Source: an uncultured Paraglaciecola sp.
Lineage (GTDB): Bacteria; Pseudomonadota; Gammaproteobacteria; Enterobacterales; Alteromonadaceae
Direction: 5' to 3'
Length of the DNA: 45,344 nucleotides
Assembly: GCF_913020055.1 (NCBI RefSeq)
Contig: NZ_CAJWCF010000026.1
Coordinates: 1 to 45,344, forward strand
The notes beneath the pieces are model-generated. The model had not been told where the DNA came from, searched no databases, and saw only the letters and a program-made list of their open reading frames with translations. Below are positions 17,473-26,800 of this stretch, one piece after another. Within the stretch, counting starts at the first letter, position 1, and each line of letters starts with the position of its first letter. The position numbers and the translations under genes are program-made.

Positions 17473-18546
17473 CTAGTCATTAGGGTGTTTCACATCGATT
17501 GCGAACACTTTCCCTTGGTACCGCTTGTTCACTGACCATTGTATGGTGTGACCCACTACCACTGCTTTTGCAGAAAAATGGTTCAAGCCTTTTTCTACTT
17601 CTTTTTGACTTAGATTATCTTTGAAATAACCGCGATACCAAGCGGGGCCGGTTTTTGAAGAAACCAAAAACGCCTCGTTGTCGCTATCTCGTTTTGTATA
17701 ATATGGTTTTCTATAATTGCTGCGAATAATTTGATTTATTTCTTCAAGGCTATAATTAAACTCGCTAATTTTGGGGTGTATACCACCATGTACAAACAAA
17801 TGGTCATTAATGCGTTCAAGGATATTTTTACTGGCCATCCAACGGCCTAAAAACGACTCTTTACTGTATAAATCAGATTGTGTTTTATCGATAATAGATG
17901 CCACATAAAGATACTTTTCAGATGCACTGTAGAAGTTATTTTGCATGTTTTTAATTTCGTGGTTACCAATGATGAAATGTACATTACCTCCATGCTTTTT
18001 GGCATCTTGCTCCATTTTGTAGATGAACCACAGCACTTGGGTGACAGAGTTACCACGATCAACAAAGTCCCCCACTAAAACCAAATGCCCTTGGCCAAAA
18101 GTCCAATTTAATTTTTCATCGATTACATCATGGGTTATCAAAAAGTCGCGAAAAGTTTTATAAGCACTTTCGATATCTGAAATAGCCAAGATAGGATTTT
18201 TATCGGTATAAATTGATGGTGGTGTTTCAATGAAGGCATTCACTTCAAAATCAATATCCTGCTGTTCTAAAGCGAAATAAGCCTTAACTGGAATATCACT
18301 ACCCAATGGATAATGACTTTGATCGTTATAAAAGCCTTCAGGTTTACCACCTCGAACATAATTAACCACCAGCTGGTTGTCTTCAAAAAAGATATGCGGC
18401 CCTTCTTTATCAAGTTTATAGGCCAATCTATCTTCATTAAAATGCGCTTCTGCGCCATGGTAAATACCCAATGCAACAACCAATACAAACACAATACTAA
18501 AAGTAATGAAAAAGTGTTTGAGGTTAGTTTTCAAAATCTTAAACAT
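17473..18546 (-). CDS. Membrane-anchored calcineurin-like metallophosphoesterase
   Basis: About 357 residues with an N-terminal membrane anchor (HFFITFSIVFVLVVALGIY) and a periplasmic phosphatase domain. Metal-binding motifs are the SDIE block at AISDIESAYKTF, then LVGDFVDRG, FIIGNHEIKN, HGGIHP and VVGHT, in the PPP/Shewanella-like phosphatase order. In the first motif the usual DxH reads DIE; I believe this is typical of the bacterial subfamily with SDIEGxF, but I recall that from memory. It probably dephosphorylates a phosphoprotein or phosphoester outside the cytoplasm. The start at ATG 18546 follows AGGGAG with nine bases between; the TTG at 18555 abuts the ribosome-binding site and is unlikely. 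No operon partner. Confidence 0.85.
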   Translation of the reverse strand: MFKILKTNLKHFFITFSIVFVLVVALGIYHGAEAHFNEDRLAYKLDKEGPHIFFEDNQLVVNYVRGGKPEGFYNDQSHYPLGSDIPVKAYFALEQQDIDFEVNAFIETPPSIYTDKNPILAISDIESAYKTFRDFLITHDVIDEKLNWTFGQGHLVLVGDFVDRGNSVTQVLWFIYKMEQDAKKHGGNVHFIIGNHEIKNMQNNFYSASEKYLYVASIIDKTQSDLYSKESFLGRWMASKNILERINDHLFVHGGIHPKISEFNYSLEEINQIIRSNYRKPYYTKRDSDNEAFLVSSKTGPAWYRGYFKDNLSQKEVEKGLNHFSAKAVVVGHTIQWSVNKRYQGKVFAIDVKHPND

Positions 18547-18636
18547 ATCAATCAACTCCCTAATTCAGGCCGAACAAATTTACATCTCTACAATTGAGCA
18601 GAAATGAAAGGTACTATTTGATAAATAGATTTTTAG

Positions 18637-19194
18637 TTATTGAATACTTTGTTTAAGCACGCGTAACACGCTCTTAGTTAACTGAGCGATACCGACTCCA
18701 AGACCAATAGCGATGGGGCTCAACCAATAACCCAATAACTCTGCCGAATCAGGATAGACGTGTTCAGAAAATGTAATCATGATGCTATTGCCTTGCGCTG
18801 CTGACCACACGCCAATCTCACCCGGCATAAAGAGTTTTGCAAGACCAATGGTTATCAATAAAACTGATATTCCAAACCCTAAAAACCCCATGGAATAATA
18901 AAGTGTATTTGTAGCGCCTTTTTTAACGTTTTGAATCGCTTTAAACCCTATTGGAGGAGGCGTGCCCTTTAATAAATGTTCGACATATTGATTTGCCAGT
19001 TCCCGTGGCTCGCCAAACCCATCTAGAATTTCCTGTGGGTCACTCAAGCGTCCACTATTTTCTTGAATTTCAAGGGCATCAAGAATGTGACTTTCAATCT
19101 CACGAATGACTTCTTGGGCGTCAGACTTATCCAATCTAGATAAGTATTTAGATAAATTTTTCAAATATTGATGAATTAACTCACGATCTGGCAT
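18637..19194 (-). CDS. HAAS/DUF1700-like membrane protein partner of PadR
   Basis: The 185-residue protein starts MPDRELIHQYLKNLSKYLSR. The ATG at 19194 follows AAAGGAGA at six bases. The N-terminal soluble helical part (about residues 1-85) has the HAAS/DUF1700 pattern: short helices, REIESHILDALE, and DPQEILDGFGEPRELANQYV. Two hydrophobic helices (about residues 100-122 and 150-172) anchor it in the inner membrane. Genes of this type are regularly paired with PadR repressors, as here: the padR stop codon ends one base before this start. The function is unknown; relatives behave as membrane sensors or regulators of envelope processes. It is probably controlled by the PadR operator upstream. 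Confidence 0.75.
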   Translation of the reverse strand: MPDRELIHQYLKNLSKYLSRLDKSDAQEVIREIESHILDALEIQENSGRLSDPQEILDGFGEPRELANQYVEHLLKGTPPPIGFKAIQNVKKGATNTLYYSMGFLGFGISVLLITIGLAKLFMPGEIGVWSAAQGNSIMITFSEHVYPDSAELLGYWLSPIAIGLGVGIAQLTKSVLRVLKQSIQ

Positions 19195-19195
19195 G

Positions 19196-19576
19196 TCATT
19201 CTCCTTTAGGATGAGTAGTCTGTGGATTTGAGTTTTGTATAAGGTGTTCGATATCTTCAACAGATTGACGCCAACGATTAGTTAATGCTTCAAGCTTAAT
19301 CAAACCTTGCTGGGTTAGTTGATAGTATTTCCTTGGTCTTGAATCACCTTCTTGACGCCAAAATGCATTCACCAATTCATCGCGTTTTAGACGATCCATC
19401 AAGGGATAAAGCGTACCTTCAGTGATCTTCATTGTTTCAAATGAGTGCAATAACTTCAGCAACTCCAAACCATATAACGTACGTTCTTTTAACGCCGCCA
19501 AGATGACCAACTCCAACGTGCCTTTTCGAAGTTGTACATCCCATTTCTCATTCAAGCTTTGTTGTTTTGTCATCAT
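19196..19576 (-). CDS. PadR family transcriptional regulator
   Basis: A 126-residue PadR-type repressor. A winged helix-turn-helix covers about residues 15-90: RKGTLELVILAALKERTLYG, LELLKLLHS, and the recognition segment ITEGTLYPLMDRLKRDELV. The wing follows with RPRKYYQLTQQGLIKLEAL, then a short C-terminal dimerisation helix. PadR proteins of this short type are ligand-responsive repressors that often control their own operon with a membrane-protein gene. That is the layout here: the next gene starts one base after this stop. Either of two adjacent ATGs (19576, 19573) may be used. A 15-bp perfect inverted repeat covers its promoter. The inducing ligand is unknown. Confidence 0.9.
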   Translation of the reverse strand: MMTKQQSLNEKWDVQLRKGTLELVILAALKERTLYGLELLKLLHSFETMKITEGTLYPLMDRLKRDELVNAFWRQEGDSRPRKYYQLTQQGLIKLEALTNRWRQSVEDIEHLIQNSNPQTTHPKGE

Positions 19577-19578
19577 TT

Positions 19579-19635
19579 AACCTATGTTGTACACTGTTAC
19601 TATGCAGTACATAGCAACAATGTACAACATAGGTT
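19579..19635 (-). promoter_or_regulatory. Nested palindromic operator and promoter of padR
   Basis: AACCTATGTTGTACA (19579-19593) is repeated inverted as TGTACAACATAGGTT (19621-19635), a perfect 15-bp dyad. Inside it GTTACTATG (19596-19604) and CATAGCAAC (19610-19618) form a second dyad with one mismatch. On the minus strand TTGTAC (19627-19622) and CATAGT (19604-19599) are -35/-10-like with a 17-bp spacer, so the promoter lies between the outer arms. This is a classic layout for autorepression by the downstream PadR. Confidence 0.75.
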
Positions 19636-19886
19636 GGTAGAAGCGCAAGTTTTAAATGATGTTAGTGACAAAGAAGAATTGAGCCACTATTGGTTTTGCT
19701 AAGAGTAACATTCACAAAAAACAAAAGTGTTAAAGCGAATGAAAACCCCACGTTATTGAACGTTGCAAGGAGATTAATGATTTTTTATTGAAATTAAACT
19801 AATTACAAATGAAGTTATGAATTTGCTACTAAGGCTTTGATGGTTGATTTATATACAAAAAGTTATTCACGTACTAATAAGTAAGC
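19636..19886. other. Intergenic region upstream of padR and downstream of the porin gene
   Basis: About 250 bp of AT-rich sequence between the padR operator and the porin terminator. No further gene, repeat or clear regulatory site was seen. Confidence 0.5.
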
Positions 19887-19915
19887 AAAAAAAAGGAGGA
19901 AGTTACCTTCCTCCT
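19887..19915 (-). terminator. Intrinsic terminator of the porin gene
   Basis: On the minus strand AGGAGGAAG (19915-19907) pairs with CTTCCTCCT (19902-19894) around a 4-base loop, followed by eight T residues (plus-strand A-run 19887-19894). It lies 30 bp past the porin stop codon. Confidence 0.88.
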
Positions 19916-19944
19916 CCTTTGCTAGGTTTTTATGAAATCAAACT

Positions 19945-21060
19945 CTACAGAGTAAATTTCACTGATGTTTGTAGGTAGCTTGAGTCAAGATCCAAACCAC
20001 CGTCATCAACTACGTATTTACCAAATTCTAAACCAATTATCATCTTAGGCGTGTACTGTCTGATGAGGTTAACTGCGTAATGAGAACGATCATGTCCAAG
20101 TATATCGGTTTCACCGTTACCGTAGAAAATTGTGCTGCGATATTCATCACTCCACACTCTTCTATATCCAACATACCAAGCAGTTGTATCTTCTACTTTT
20201 GTTTTACCATCAACAGGGTCAACAACAATATCTGTCGCCAAAGTGGTACCCACATAACGACCCGACTCACCTAGAGTCATCTGAAAACGGATATCATCTT
20301 TGCCTACAGCGTTAATTTTACCTGACAAGCTAAATGCTAAGGCAGTATCATCAATGCCACCTTGGTCAACTTTTCTCAATAAACCAGCGGCACTGACCTG
20401 TCCCCAATCACCCTTCATATTGTATCTGGCAACAAAATCTGGAATTTTACTGTCTGGATCATTATTAGCGCCAGTTACACCAACATTACCAGAACCACCA
20501 GTATCACCGTCTCCGTATGTTTGCGCATTTTCAAGAGCAAATTGCCAATTGCCAACGGTATAACGTATTTGTACTTGTCGAATAAACCCTTCAGCAACAT
20601 GTGGCCCACCGAAGTCCAAAGACTCAAGCAAAGCAGCTAGTGGCATAAAGGTTGACCATGTTTGACCAACTAACCAGTTTTTGTTTTTAACGAAGGCATG
20701 ACGTAAACGCGGATTGACCGAGTTACTGATAATTTCGTTACCACCACCACCATAAAAATCCATTTCAATAAAGCCGGTCCATTCTCCGTGTGTATAAGTG
20801 GTATTAAAACGGGTTTCTTTTATGTTTAAACCCAATTTGGAGGTATCTACCGCACCTGGGTTATTACCTATCCAATAATCCTGGTAATTCAAATCTCCGC
20901 TGACATATCGTGCGTCAGCTTTTAAATAACCACCAAACTTCATCTTGTCGCCATTTTTGAAGTCTATTTCAAATGCATCTGCGTTTGCTGCAGTACTCAT
21001 AAGGCTTGCGCCGGCTAACAAAGCACAAACAGCTGTCGTTTTCTTTATAGTTTTATTCAT
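19945..21060 (-). CDS. DcaP-like outer-membrane porin
   Basis: A 371-residue outer-membrane protein with a signal peptide ending near SLMSTAANA, before DAFEIDF. The mature N-terminus DFKNGDKMKFGGYLKADARY is followed by alternating amphipathic strands ending in an aromatic/hydrophobic C-terminus (SSYLQTSVKFTL), typical of trimeric 16-strand porins. ETRFNTTYTHGEWTGFIEMD, the GQTWSTFMPLAALLESLDFG segment and ALENAQTYG match the DcaP-like family, which passes dicarboxylic and other small acids. The gene is divergent from acs, and the shared 200-bp gap carries two CrbR-type dyads, so I infer that it admits acetate or related short-chain acids under the same control. Confidence 0.83.
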   Translation of the reverse strand: MNKTIKKTTAVCALLAGASLMSTAANADAFEIDFKNGDKMKFGGYLKADARYVSGDLNYQDYWIGNNPGAVDTSKLGLNIKETRFNTTYTHGEWTGFIEMDFYGGGGNEIISNSVNPRLRHAFVKNKNWLVGQTWSTFMPLAALLESLDFGGPHVAEGFIRQVQIRYTVGNWQFALENAQTYGDGDTGGSGNVGVTGANNDPDSKIPDFVARYNMKGDWGQVSAAGLLRKVDQGGIDDTALAFSLSGKINAVGKDDIRFQMTLGESGRYVGTTLATDIVVDPVDGKTKVEDTTAWYVGYRRVWSDEYRSTIFYGNGETDILGHDRSHYAVNLIRQYTPKMIIGLEFGKYVVDDGGLDLDSSYLQTSVKFTL

Positions 21061-21105
21061 GTGTGTAACCCCAGTGTGTAAAGATTATGTTAACTTTGAA
21101 CCAGA

Positions 21106-21111
21106 ATTGTA
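21106..21111 (-). promoter_or_regulatory. Putative -10 of the porin promoter (TACAAT)
   Basis: On the minus strand TACAAT (21111-21106) is a good -10 match. The -35 position 17 bp upstream has no TTGACA-like hexamer but coincides with the edge of the dyad cluster at 21130-21153. This fits an activator-dependent promoter. Confidence 0.5.
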
Positions 21112-21129
21112 AAACTGCATATAAGCTTA

Positions 21130-21153
21130 TGGTCTATAAGACCAAGGTCGTAT
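21130..21153. promoter_or_regulatory. CrbR-type dyad 1 (porin side of the porin/acs gap)
   Basis: ATAAGACCAAGGTCGTAT at 21136-21153 is palindromic apart from one position and the central AA. It overlaps a second dyad, TGGTCT/AGACCA, at 21130-21144. It is centred 36 bp from the porin -10. The same motif recurs at 21180, 27322 and 27437. Assignment to CrbR is inference. Confidence 0.65.
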
Positions 21154-21179
21154 AAGAATGAAGAACAAATTATTCAGAT

Positions 21180-21195
21180 TAAGACCAAAGTCTTA
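21180..21195. promoter_or_regulatory. CrbR-type dyad 2 (acs side of the porin/acs gap)
   Basis: TAAGACCAAAGTCTTA is palindromic except for the centre. Its centre is 33 bp from the -10-like TAGAGT at 21218-21223 and it ends 65 bp before the acs start codon. This fits activation of acs by a response regulator. Confidence 0.65.
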
Positions 21196-21260
21196 TTTCT
21201 AAGTTTTTGTAGAAGAATAGAGTACCCGATTAAGGTTTTTACAGTATATGGAGTATCGAC

Positions 21261-23201
21261 GTGTTAAAGAAAATATATCCGGTGCCTGAACAGGCAAAAC
21301 AAAATAGCCATTTAACTGAGCAAGCTTATCATGAAATGTATAAGCAGTCGGTTGAGTCACCTGACGCATTTTGGTCCGGACAAGCCAAAAGATTAGATTG
21401 GTATAAAACTCCCACACTGATTAAAAACACTTCCTTTGACCAAGACGATTTGCATATTAAGTGGTTCGAGGACGGTGAATTGAACGTCTCTTACAATTGC
21501 ATCGACCGCCACCTTGCTGAGCGGGCTAACGTTACAGCACTTATCTGGGAAGGAGACGATCCTGAAACTCACGATATAATAAGTTATCAGCGTTTACACG
21601 ATGAAGTGGCAAAACTGGCTAATGGCTTGAAGAAACTTGGGGTTACCAAGGGAGATAGGGTCGCAATTTATATGCCTATGGTGCCACAAGCTGCCTATGC
21701 CATGCTTGCTTGTGCACGAATTGGTGCTGTGCATTCAGTTATTTTTGGCGGTTTTTCACCAAATGCTATTGCTGACCGCATCGAAAACTGCGGGGCGAAA
21801 GTCATAATTACCGCAGATGCTGGTTTACGCGCAGGTAAAACGGTGCCGCTAAAAGAAAATGTTGATATCGCTTTGGCTGAACATGAATGCGCTACGTTGG
21901 AACAAGTGGTCGTGTTAAAGCATACTGGTGCAGATGTCGACTGGAATACGAAAGATGTATGGTGGCATGAGCTAGTTGCTGATTGCCCAGCCGTATGTGA
22001 ACCTGAAGTCATGAACGCAGAAGACCCCTTGTTTATCCTATATACCTCAGGTTCAACAGGTCAACCTAAGGGAGTGGTGCATACCACAGGCGGCTATTTG
22101 TTATATGTAGCCATGACTCACGAACAAGTTTTCGATTATCAACAAGGAGAAATATACTGGTGCGCAGCAGATGTTGGATGGGTGACAGGTCACAGTTATA
22201 TGATCTACGGTCCTCTAGCGAATGGTGCCACGACTGTATTATTTGAGGGCGTGCCGACCTACCCAGATGTACGCCGTATCGGGCAAATAGTAGACAAACA
22301 CAAAATTAATATTTTATATACAGCGCCTACCGCGATCCGCGCATTGATGGCCCAAGGTGATCGCGCTGTGGAAGGTATGAGCGGAGAATCTCTACGTTTA
22401 CTCGGCTCGGTAGGTGAGCCCATTAATCCCGAAGCATGGCACTGGTATCACAGCAAGATGGGTAAAGGTCTCTGCCCTATCGTAGATACTTGGTGGCAAA
22501 CTGAAACCGGCGGCTTGATGATTTCTCCTTTGCCAAGCATTACCCCATTGAAACCCGGCTCTGCTACGCGTCCTTTATTTGGTATTCAACCAGCATTAGT
22601 GGATAGTGAAGGTGTTGAACTAGAAGGGGCAACAGATGGTAATTTGATTATAAAAGACAGCTGGCCGGGTCAGGCGAGAACAGTTTATGGTGACCATGAA
22701 CGTTTCATTCAAACTTATTTCTCTACCTACAAAGGTCATTATTTTACAGGTGACGGAGCAAGGCGAGATGAAGATGGATATTATTGGATAACTGGCCGCG
22801 TAGATGATGTTTTGAATGTATCAGGTCATCGACTTGGTACAGCAGAAATTGAAAGTGCGCTAGTATCGCACCCAGCAATAGCTGAAGCGGCGGTTGTGGG
22901 CTATCCCCATGATATAAAAGGACAAGGGATCTATGTCTACGTGACCCCCGTCGAAGGGACCGTCAGTGATGATGCCCTAACGCTTGAGATACGAAATTGG
23001 GTTCGTAAAGAGCTAAGCCCTATTGCCACACCCGATTTAATCCAATGGACAAATGGTTTGCCAAAAACGCGTTCGGGGAAAATCATGCGCAGAATATTAC
23101 GTAAAATTGCTGCCAACGAATATGAACAATTAGGTGACACATCTACATTGGCAGACCCTTCAGTTGTTGATACACTTATTGACCAAAGGTTAAATAGATA
23201 A
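21261..23201 (+). CDS. acs: Acetyl-CoA synthetase
   Basis: AMP-forming acetate-CoA ligase (646 residues) that activates acetate through acetyl-AMP for growth on acetate and for scavenging. Motifs seen are [20 protein letters not shown] (AMP-binding P-loop-like), WWQTETGG (acyl and adenylate binding), [20 protein letters not shown] (hinge and C-terminal domain), and the catalytic, acetylation-regulated lysine K607 in [11 protein letters not shown]. The start is GTG 21261, eight bases after GGAG, and the N-terminus aligns with the family. The gene is divergent from the porin and 15 bp upstream of the crbR-like regulator gene. A CrbR-type dyad lies 65 bp upstream. No actP acetate permease gene accompanies it, unlike in E. 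coli. Confidence 0.97.
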   Translation: MLKKIYPVPEQAKQNSHLTEQAYHEMYKQSVESPDAFWSGQAKRLDWYKTPTLIKNTSFDQDDLHIKWFEDGELNVSYNCIDRHLAERANVTALIWEGDDPETHDIISYQRLHDEVAKLANGLKKLGVTKGDRVAIYMPMVPQAAYAMLACARIGAVHSVIFGGFSPNAIADRIENCGAKVIITADAGLRAGKTVPLKENVDIALAEHECATLEQVVVLKHTGADVDWNTKDVWWHELVADCPAVCEPEVMNAEDPLFILYTSGSTGQPKGVVHTTGGYLLYVAMTHEQVFDYQQGEIYWCAADVGWVTGHSYMIYGPLANGATTVLFEGVPTYPDVRRIGQIVDKHKINILYTAPTAIRALMAQGDRAVEGMSGESLRLLGSVGEPINPEAWHWYHSKMGKGLCPIVDTWWQTETGGLMISPLPSITPLKPGSATRPLFGIQPALVDSEGVELEGATDGNLIIKDSWPGQARTVYGDHERFIQTYFSTYKGHYFTGDGARRDEDGYYWITGRVDDVLNVSGHRLGTAEIESALVSHPAIAEAAVVGYPHDIKGQGIYVYVTPVEGTVSDDALTLEIRNWVRKELSPIATPDLIQWTNGLPKTRSGKIMRRILRKIAANEYEQLGDTSTLADPSVVDTLIDQRLNR

Positions 23202-23216
23202 CAACTAGGCTACTTT

Positions 23217-23870
23217 ATGGCAACATTGCTAATCGCTGATGATCATCCGTTGTACCGCGATGCGATAAGGGGAGCATTGACTAGCAACTTCGAGCAACTC
23301 ACCTTGCTTGAAGCTGCTGACTTAGACACTACAGTCGAAATGTTGCACCACAATAAACAAATTGATTTGCTACTACTTGATCTTCATATGCCAGGTAGTG
23401 GTGATCTTTTCGGTTTGATTCATATCCGTAAAATATTTCCTGATTTGCCCGTTGCTGTTGTATCAGGGCTGGAAGATGTCGACATAATCTCCAAAGTCAT
23501 CAATGTAGGTGCAATGGGTTTTGTACCCAAAACAACTAGTGCCGCACAAATTTCAAAAGCAGTAAATGTGATGCTTGAAGGCGATATTTGGTTGCCGGAA
23601 AGTTATGCAGCTAATGACGTTGAATTGGATACAGAATTTACAGAGTTAGCCGTTAAAGTCGCTAGCCTTACGCCCGCACAATATAAAGTGCTGTGTTACA
23701 TGCGTGACGGCTTGTTAAATAAACAAATTGGTTACAATCTAGATATTGCAACGGCAACGGTCAAAGCTCATGTAACCGGCATATTCAAGAAACTACATAT
23801 CAATAATCGCACTCAAGCAGTGCTTATTGCTTCGCACCTTCAACTTGCACCGCCTGAAGCAGGGATCTGA
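23217..23870 (+). CDS. crbR: LuxR/NarL-family response regulator, CrbR-like
   Basis: The 217-residue protein has an N-terminal receiver domain: acidic pair D8-D9, phospho-acceptor D55 in LLLLDLHMPG, the S/T of VVSG, and K104 in FVPKT. A C-terminal LuxR-type helix-turn-helix follows (about residues 148-210: LTPAQYKVLCYMRDGLLNKQ, IATATVKAHVTGIFKKL). Adjacent acs and a convergent SLC5-type hybrid kinase identify it as the CrbR regulator of the CrbS/R system, which in Vibrio cholerae and pseudomonads (ErdR) activates acs, the acetate switch. It starts 15 bp after acs and is probably co-transcribed with it. Its last 47 bp overlap the 3' end of the kinase gene on the other strand. Confidence 0.88.
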   Translation: MATLLIADDHPLYRDAIRGALTSNFEQLTLLEAADLDTTVEMLHHNKQIDLLLLDLHMPGSGDLFGLIHIRKIFPDLPVAVVSGLEDVDIISKVINVGAMGFVPKTTSAAQISKAVNVMLEGDIWLPESYAANDVELDTEFTELAVKVASLTPAQYKVLCYMRDGLLNKQIGYNLDIATATVKAHVTGIFKKLHINNRTQAVLIASHLQLAPPEAGI

Positions 23871-26800
23871 GTTTAGCTGGTTTTACCGGTTTGCTTAAAT
23901 AATTACAATTTGCTTTAAACGCTTCGGTAATAATCTCATCGTCCTGATTCGCTGTAACTAAAATAACAGGGATCGGATAACCCAAAAATTTACGTATCTT
24001 GGCAACAAGTTGTAGTCCGTTTTCGCCCTTATCCAAATGGTAGTCCATCAAAATGACTTGTGGTTCACTGACTTTCAGCGCTGCCATCGCTTCATCAGAT
24101 GTTAAGGCTGTAGTGACATTTACCTGCCACTTATCTAAAAACGTCAGCATAGCATCCAGATTTTCTTGTTTATCATCAACACACAACACTCTTAATCCAG
24201 CTAAGCCAACTTTATTGCCACTTGCTTTCTTAATGCTTACTGGCTCGACTGCTGCACAGCTTGGTAATTCGATTGAAAAGCAGCTTCCTCTTCCCAATAT
24301 CGAGCGAACCTCTACTAGCGCATTCAGTTGCTTACTAAGACGTGCGACTACGCCTAACCCCAAACCAAATCCTTGCTGACTATGATCACCAGAACGGTAA
24401 AAATCTCCAAAGATATTATTTAATTCCTCTTGATGAATGCCGGTACCGGTATCCCAAACTTGTAAAAGCACCTTGTCTCTTCGCTTACGTACACTCAATA
24501 ACACTTTTCCTGTAGGCGTGTATTTAATCGCATTTGATAACAAGTTTTGTAAAATTCTGTACAAATAAGTACGGTCAGTTTTAAGCCAAAGGTCTTGTAA
24601 TCTGTATTTGAGTTGCAAACCTTTTTCTTCCGCATTCATACTTAGCTCATCGATTAAAGGAGACACTAAGGCTTTAATTGAAACAGCACTATAACGGGGT
24701 TTCATATCTCCTTGATCTAAACGTGCAATGTCTAACAAGGTGGCGATTAGTGCTTCACTAGCGTTAAGACTTTCACCCAATTTTTGCACAATTTGACTGG
24801 CATCCTTTTCAAGAGATACTTCTTGTAGCGCACTCAGATAAAGTTTAGCGGCATTTAGAGGCTGTAAAATGTCATGGCTAGCAAGGGCTAGAAAATGTGT
24901 TTTATTGGCATTAGCGACCTCAGCATTTTTTCGAGCACTGACAAGTTCTTTTTCGGCGTCAGCACGACGCTCAATTTCTAAATGTAATTCCGCGTTAATG
25001 GTTTGCACTTCTTCTGAGCGCTTTTGAATACGGTTTTCCAGATCTATATTGGCTTCTTTTAGTGCATGCTGAATTTCAATATGCTGAGTAACATCATTAA
25101 AACTAGTGACAAAGCCCCCTCCAGGTAAAGGGTTGCCAACCATTTCAATCACGCGACCATCACTACGTTGACGTAAAAATCGATGGCTGGTGCCGCAACG
25201 CATATGTTCAAGTCGCTTCTGAACCAAAGTGTCAACATTACCTACCCCACATTCGCCCCGTTCAGCGTTATAACGCACTAATATTTCAATGGGTGTACCA
25301 ACAGTAATCAAGTCATCTGGGTAGTCAAATAAGGCGACATAACTTTTATTCCAAGCCACTAAATCAAGATTTCTGTCTATTACACTTATTCCTTGCTCCA
25401 GACTTTCCAAAGACGTAAACAAAGCACTGATGTTAAATTGAATGGCTTGAGTCGTATCATCAAAAAAGTTAACCACTTCTTCGAAATTGAGGCGCTTACC
25501 GCTCAAGGCACTATCCACCAAGACCTTTGCACTCGATGCACCGATAACTCCACCTAGGGCACGTTCGCTGAAGACCACAAAATTTTTGTGTGGTCGTTGA
25601 TCAAACGAAAGGATAATACCCTGTCTTTTCTGGTATTCCTTTATTAACATCTGACAACGACTTTCCCCAAGAAACGTGGATAACAGAGTGATTAAGTCTC
25701 CTACTGTGGTACTTAGAGGATGCTTGTCATAATGTTCACCTCTGGTTTCAATCGATGTGACAAAAGCCTCTGCTTGTATCCGATCGATCAACCGAGTTTG
25801 TGCGAACATGGAAAATAATACATAAGCCATTGTATTGGCTATTAAGCTTAAAATAGCGCCTTCACTGATCGCATTGTTATGTAAGATGATGCCTGAACTT
25901 TCGTTTATTATTGGTAAAATCAACCACAATACCCACACACTCACACCAACTATAAGACCCGCATAAACACCGTGAGCATGGCCTCGTTTCCAATATAGTC
26001 CCCCAACAATTGCAGGTAATAACTGAATAACTAAAGAAAAAGCAATAAGCCCTATTGAAGCGAGAGAACGACTATTGGTCATTTGTTGTTGATATAGATA
26101 AGCCAACAGCAGCAACACACCAATGACGATCCGGCGGATCATTAAAATAGTACGTGTGTAATCGGGGCTATGCTGTTGGTGACTTCGAGTCGCTAGAAAC
26201 TTAGGTAAAATAACATCATTGGTTAACATAGTACTTAAGGTCAAAGTAGCGACTACGATCATTGCCGTCGCGGCCGACAGTCCACCTAAAAACACCAACA
26301 TTTTCAGCGCCAACGATTCTGACATTATGGCTAAACCTAACACATAAGTATCAGGCTCATTGCCACTGCCCCCTAACATTGCCTGGCCTGCCACCGCAAT
26401 GATAGGAATGACCGCCGCCATTAAACCTAAATAAAGAGGAAATAACCAACGAGCGGTTTTGATATGACTAAGACTGAGGTTATCGATTACCGCAACGTGG
26501 AATTGACGAGGTAAACAAATTACTGCAGCAGCAGCCATCAATGTTTGCGCCCAAAAGGAGGTAGATTGAAAGTTATCTAAAACCTCATAACTAACAAATG
26601 ACAGCAACATTGGCTCACTACTTTGCTGTTGCCACCAGTAGTAACCGTAAAATGCTACACAAATCAAAGCAGTTAATTTAATTATCGATTCGAACGAAAT
26701 TGCCAGGATCAAGCCACGCCGATACTCAGTTACATCGGTGCGCTGGGTACCAAAATATATAGAAAACAGCGCGATAAAAAGGGTCGCCCCCAATACAACG

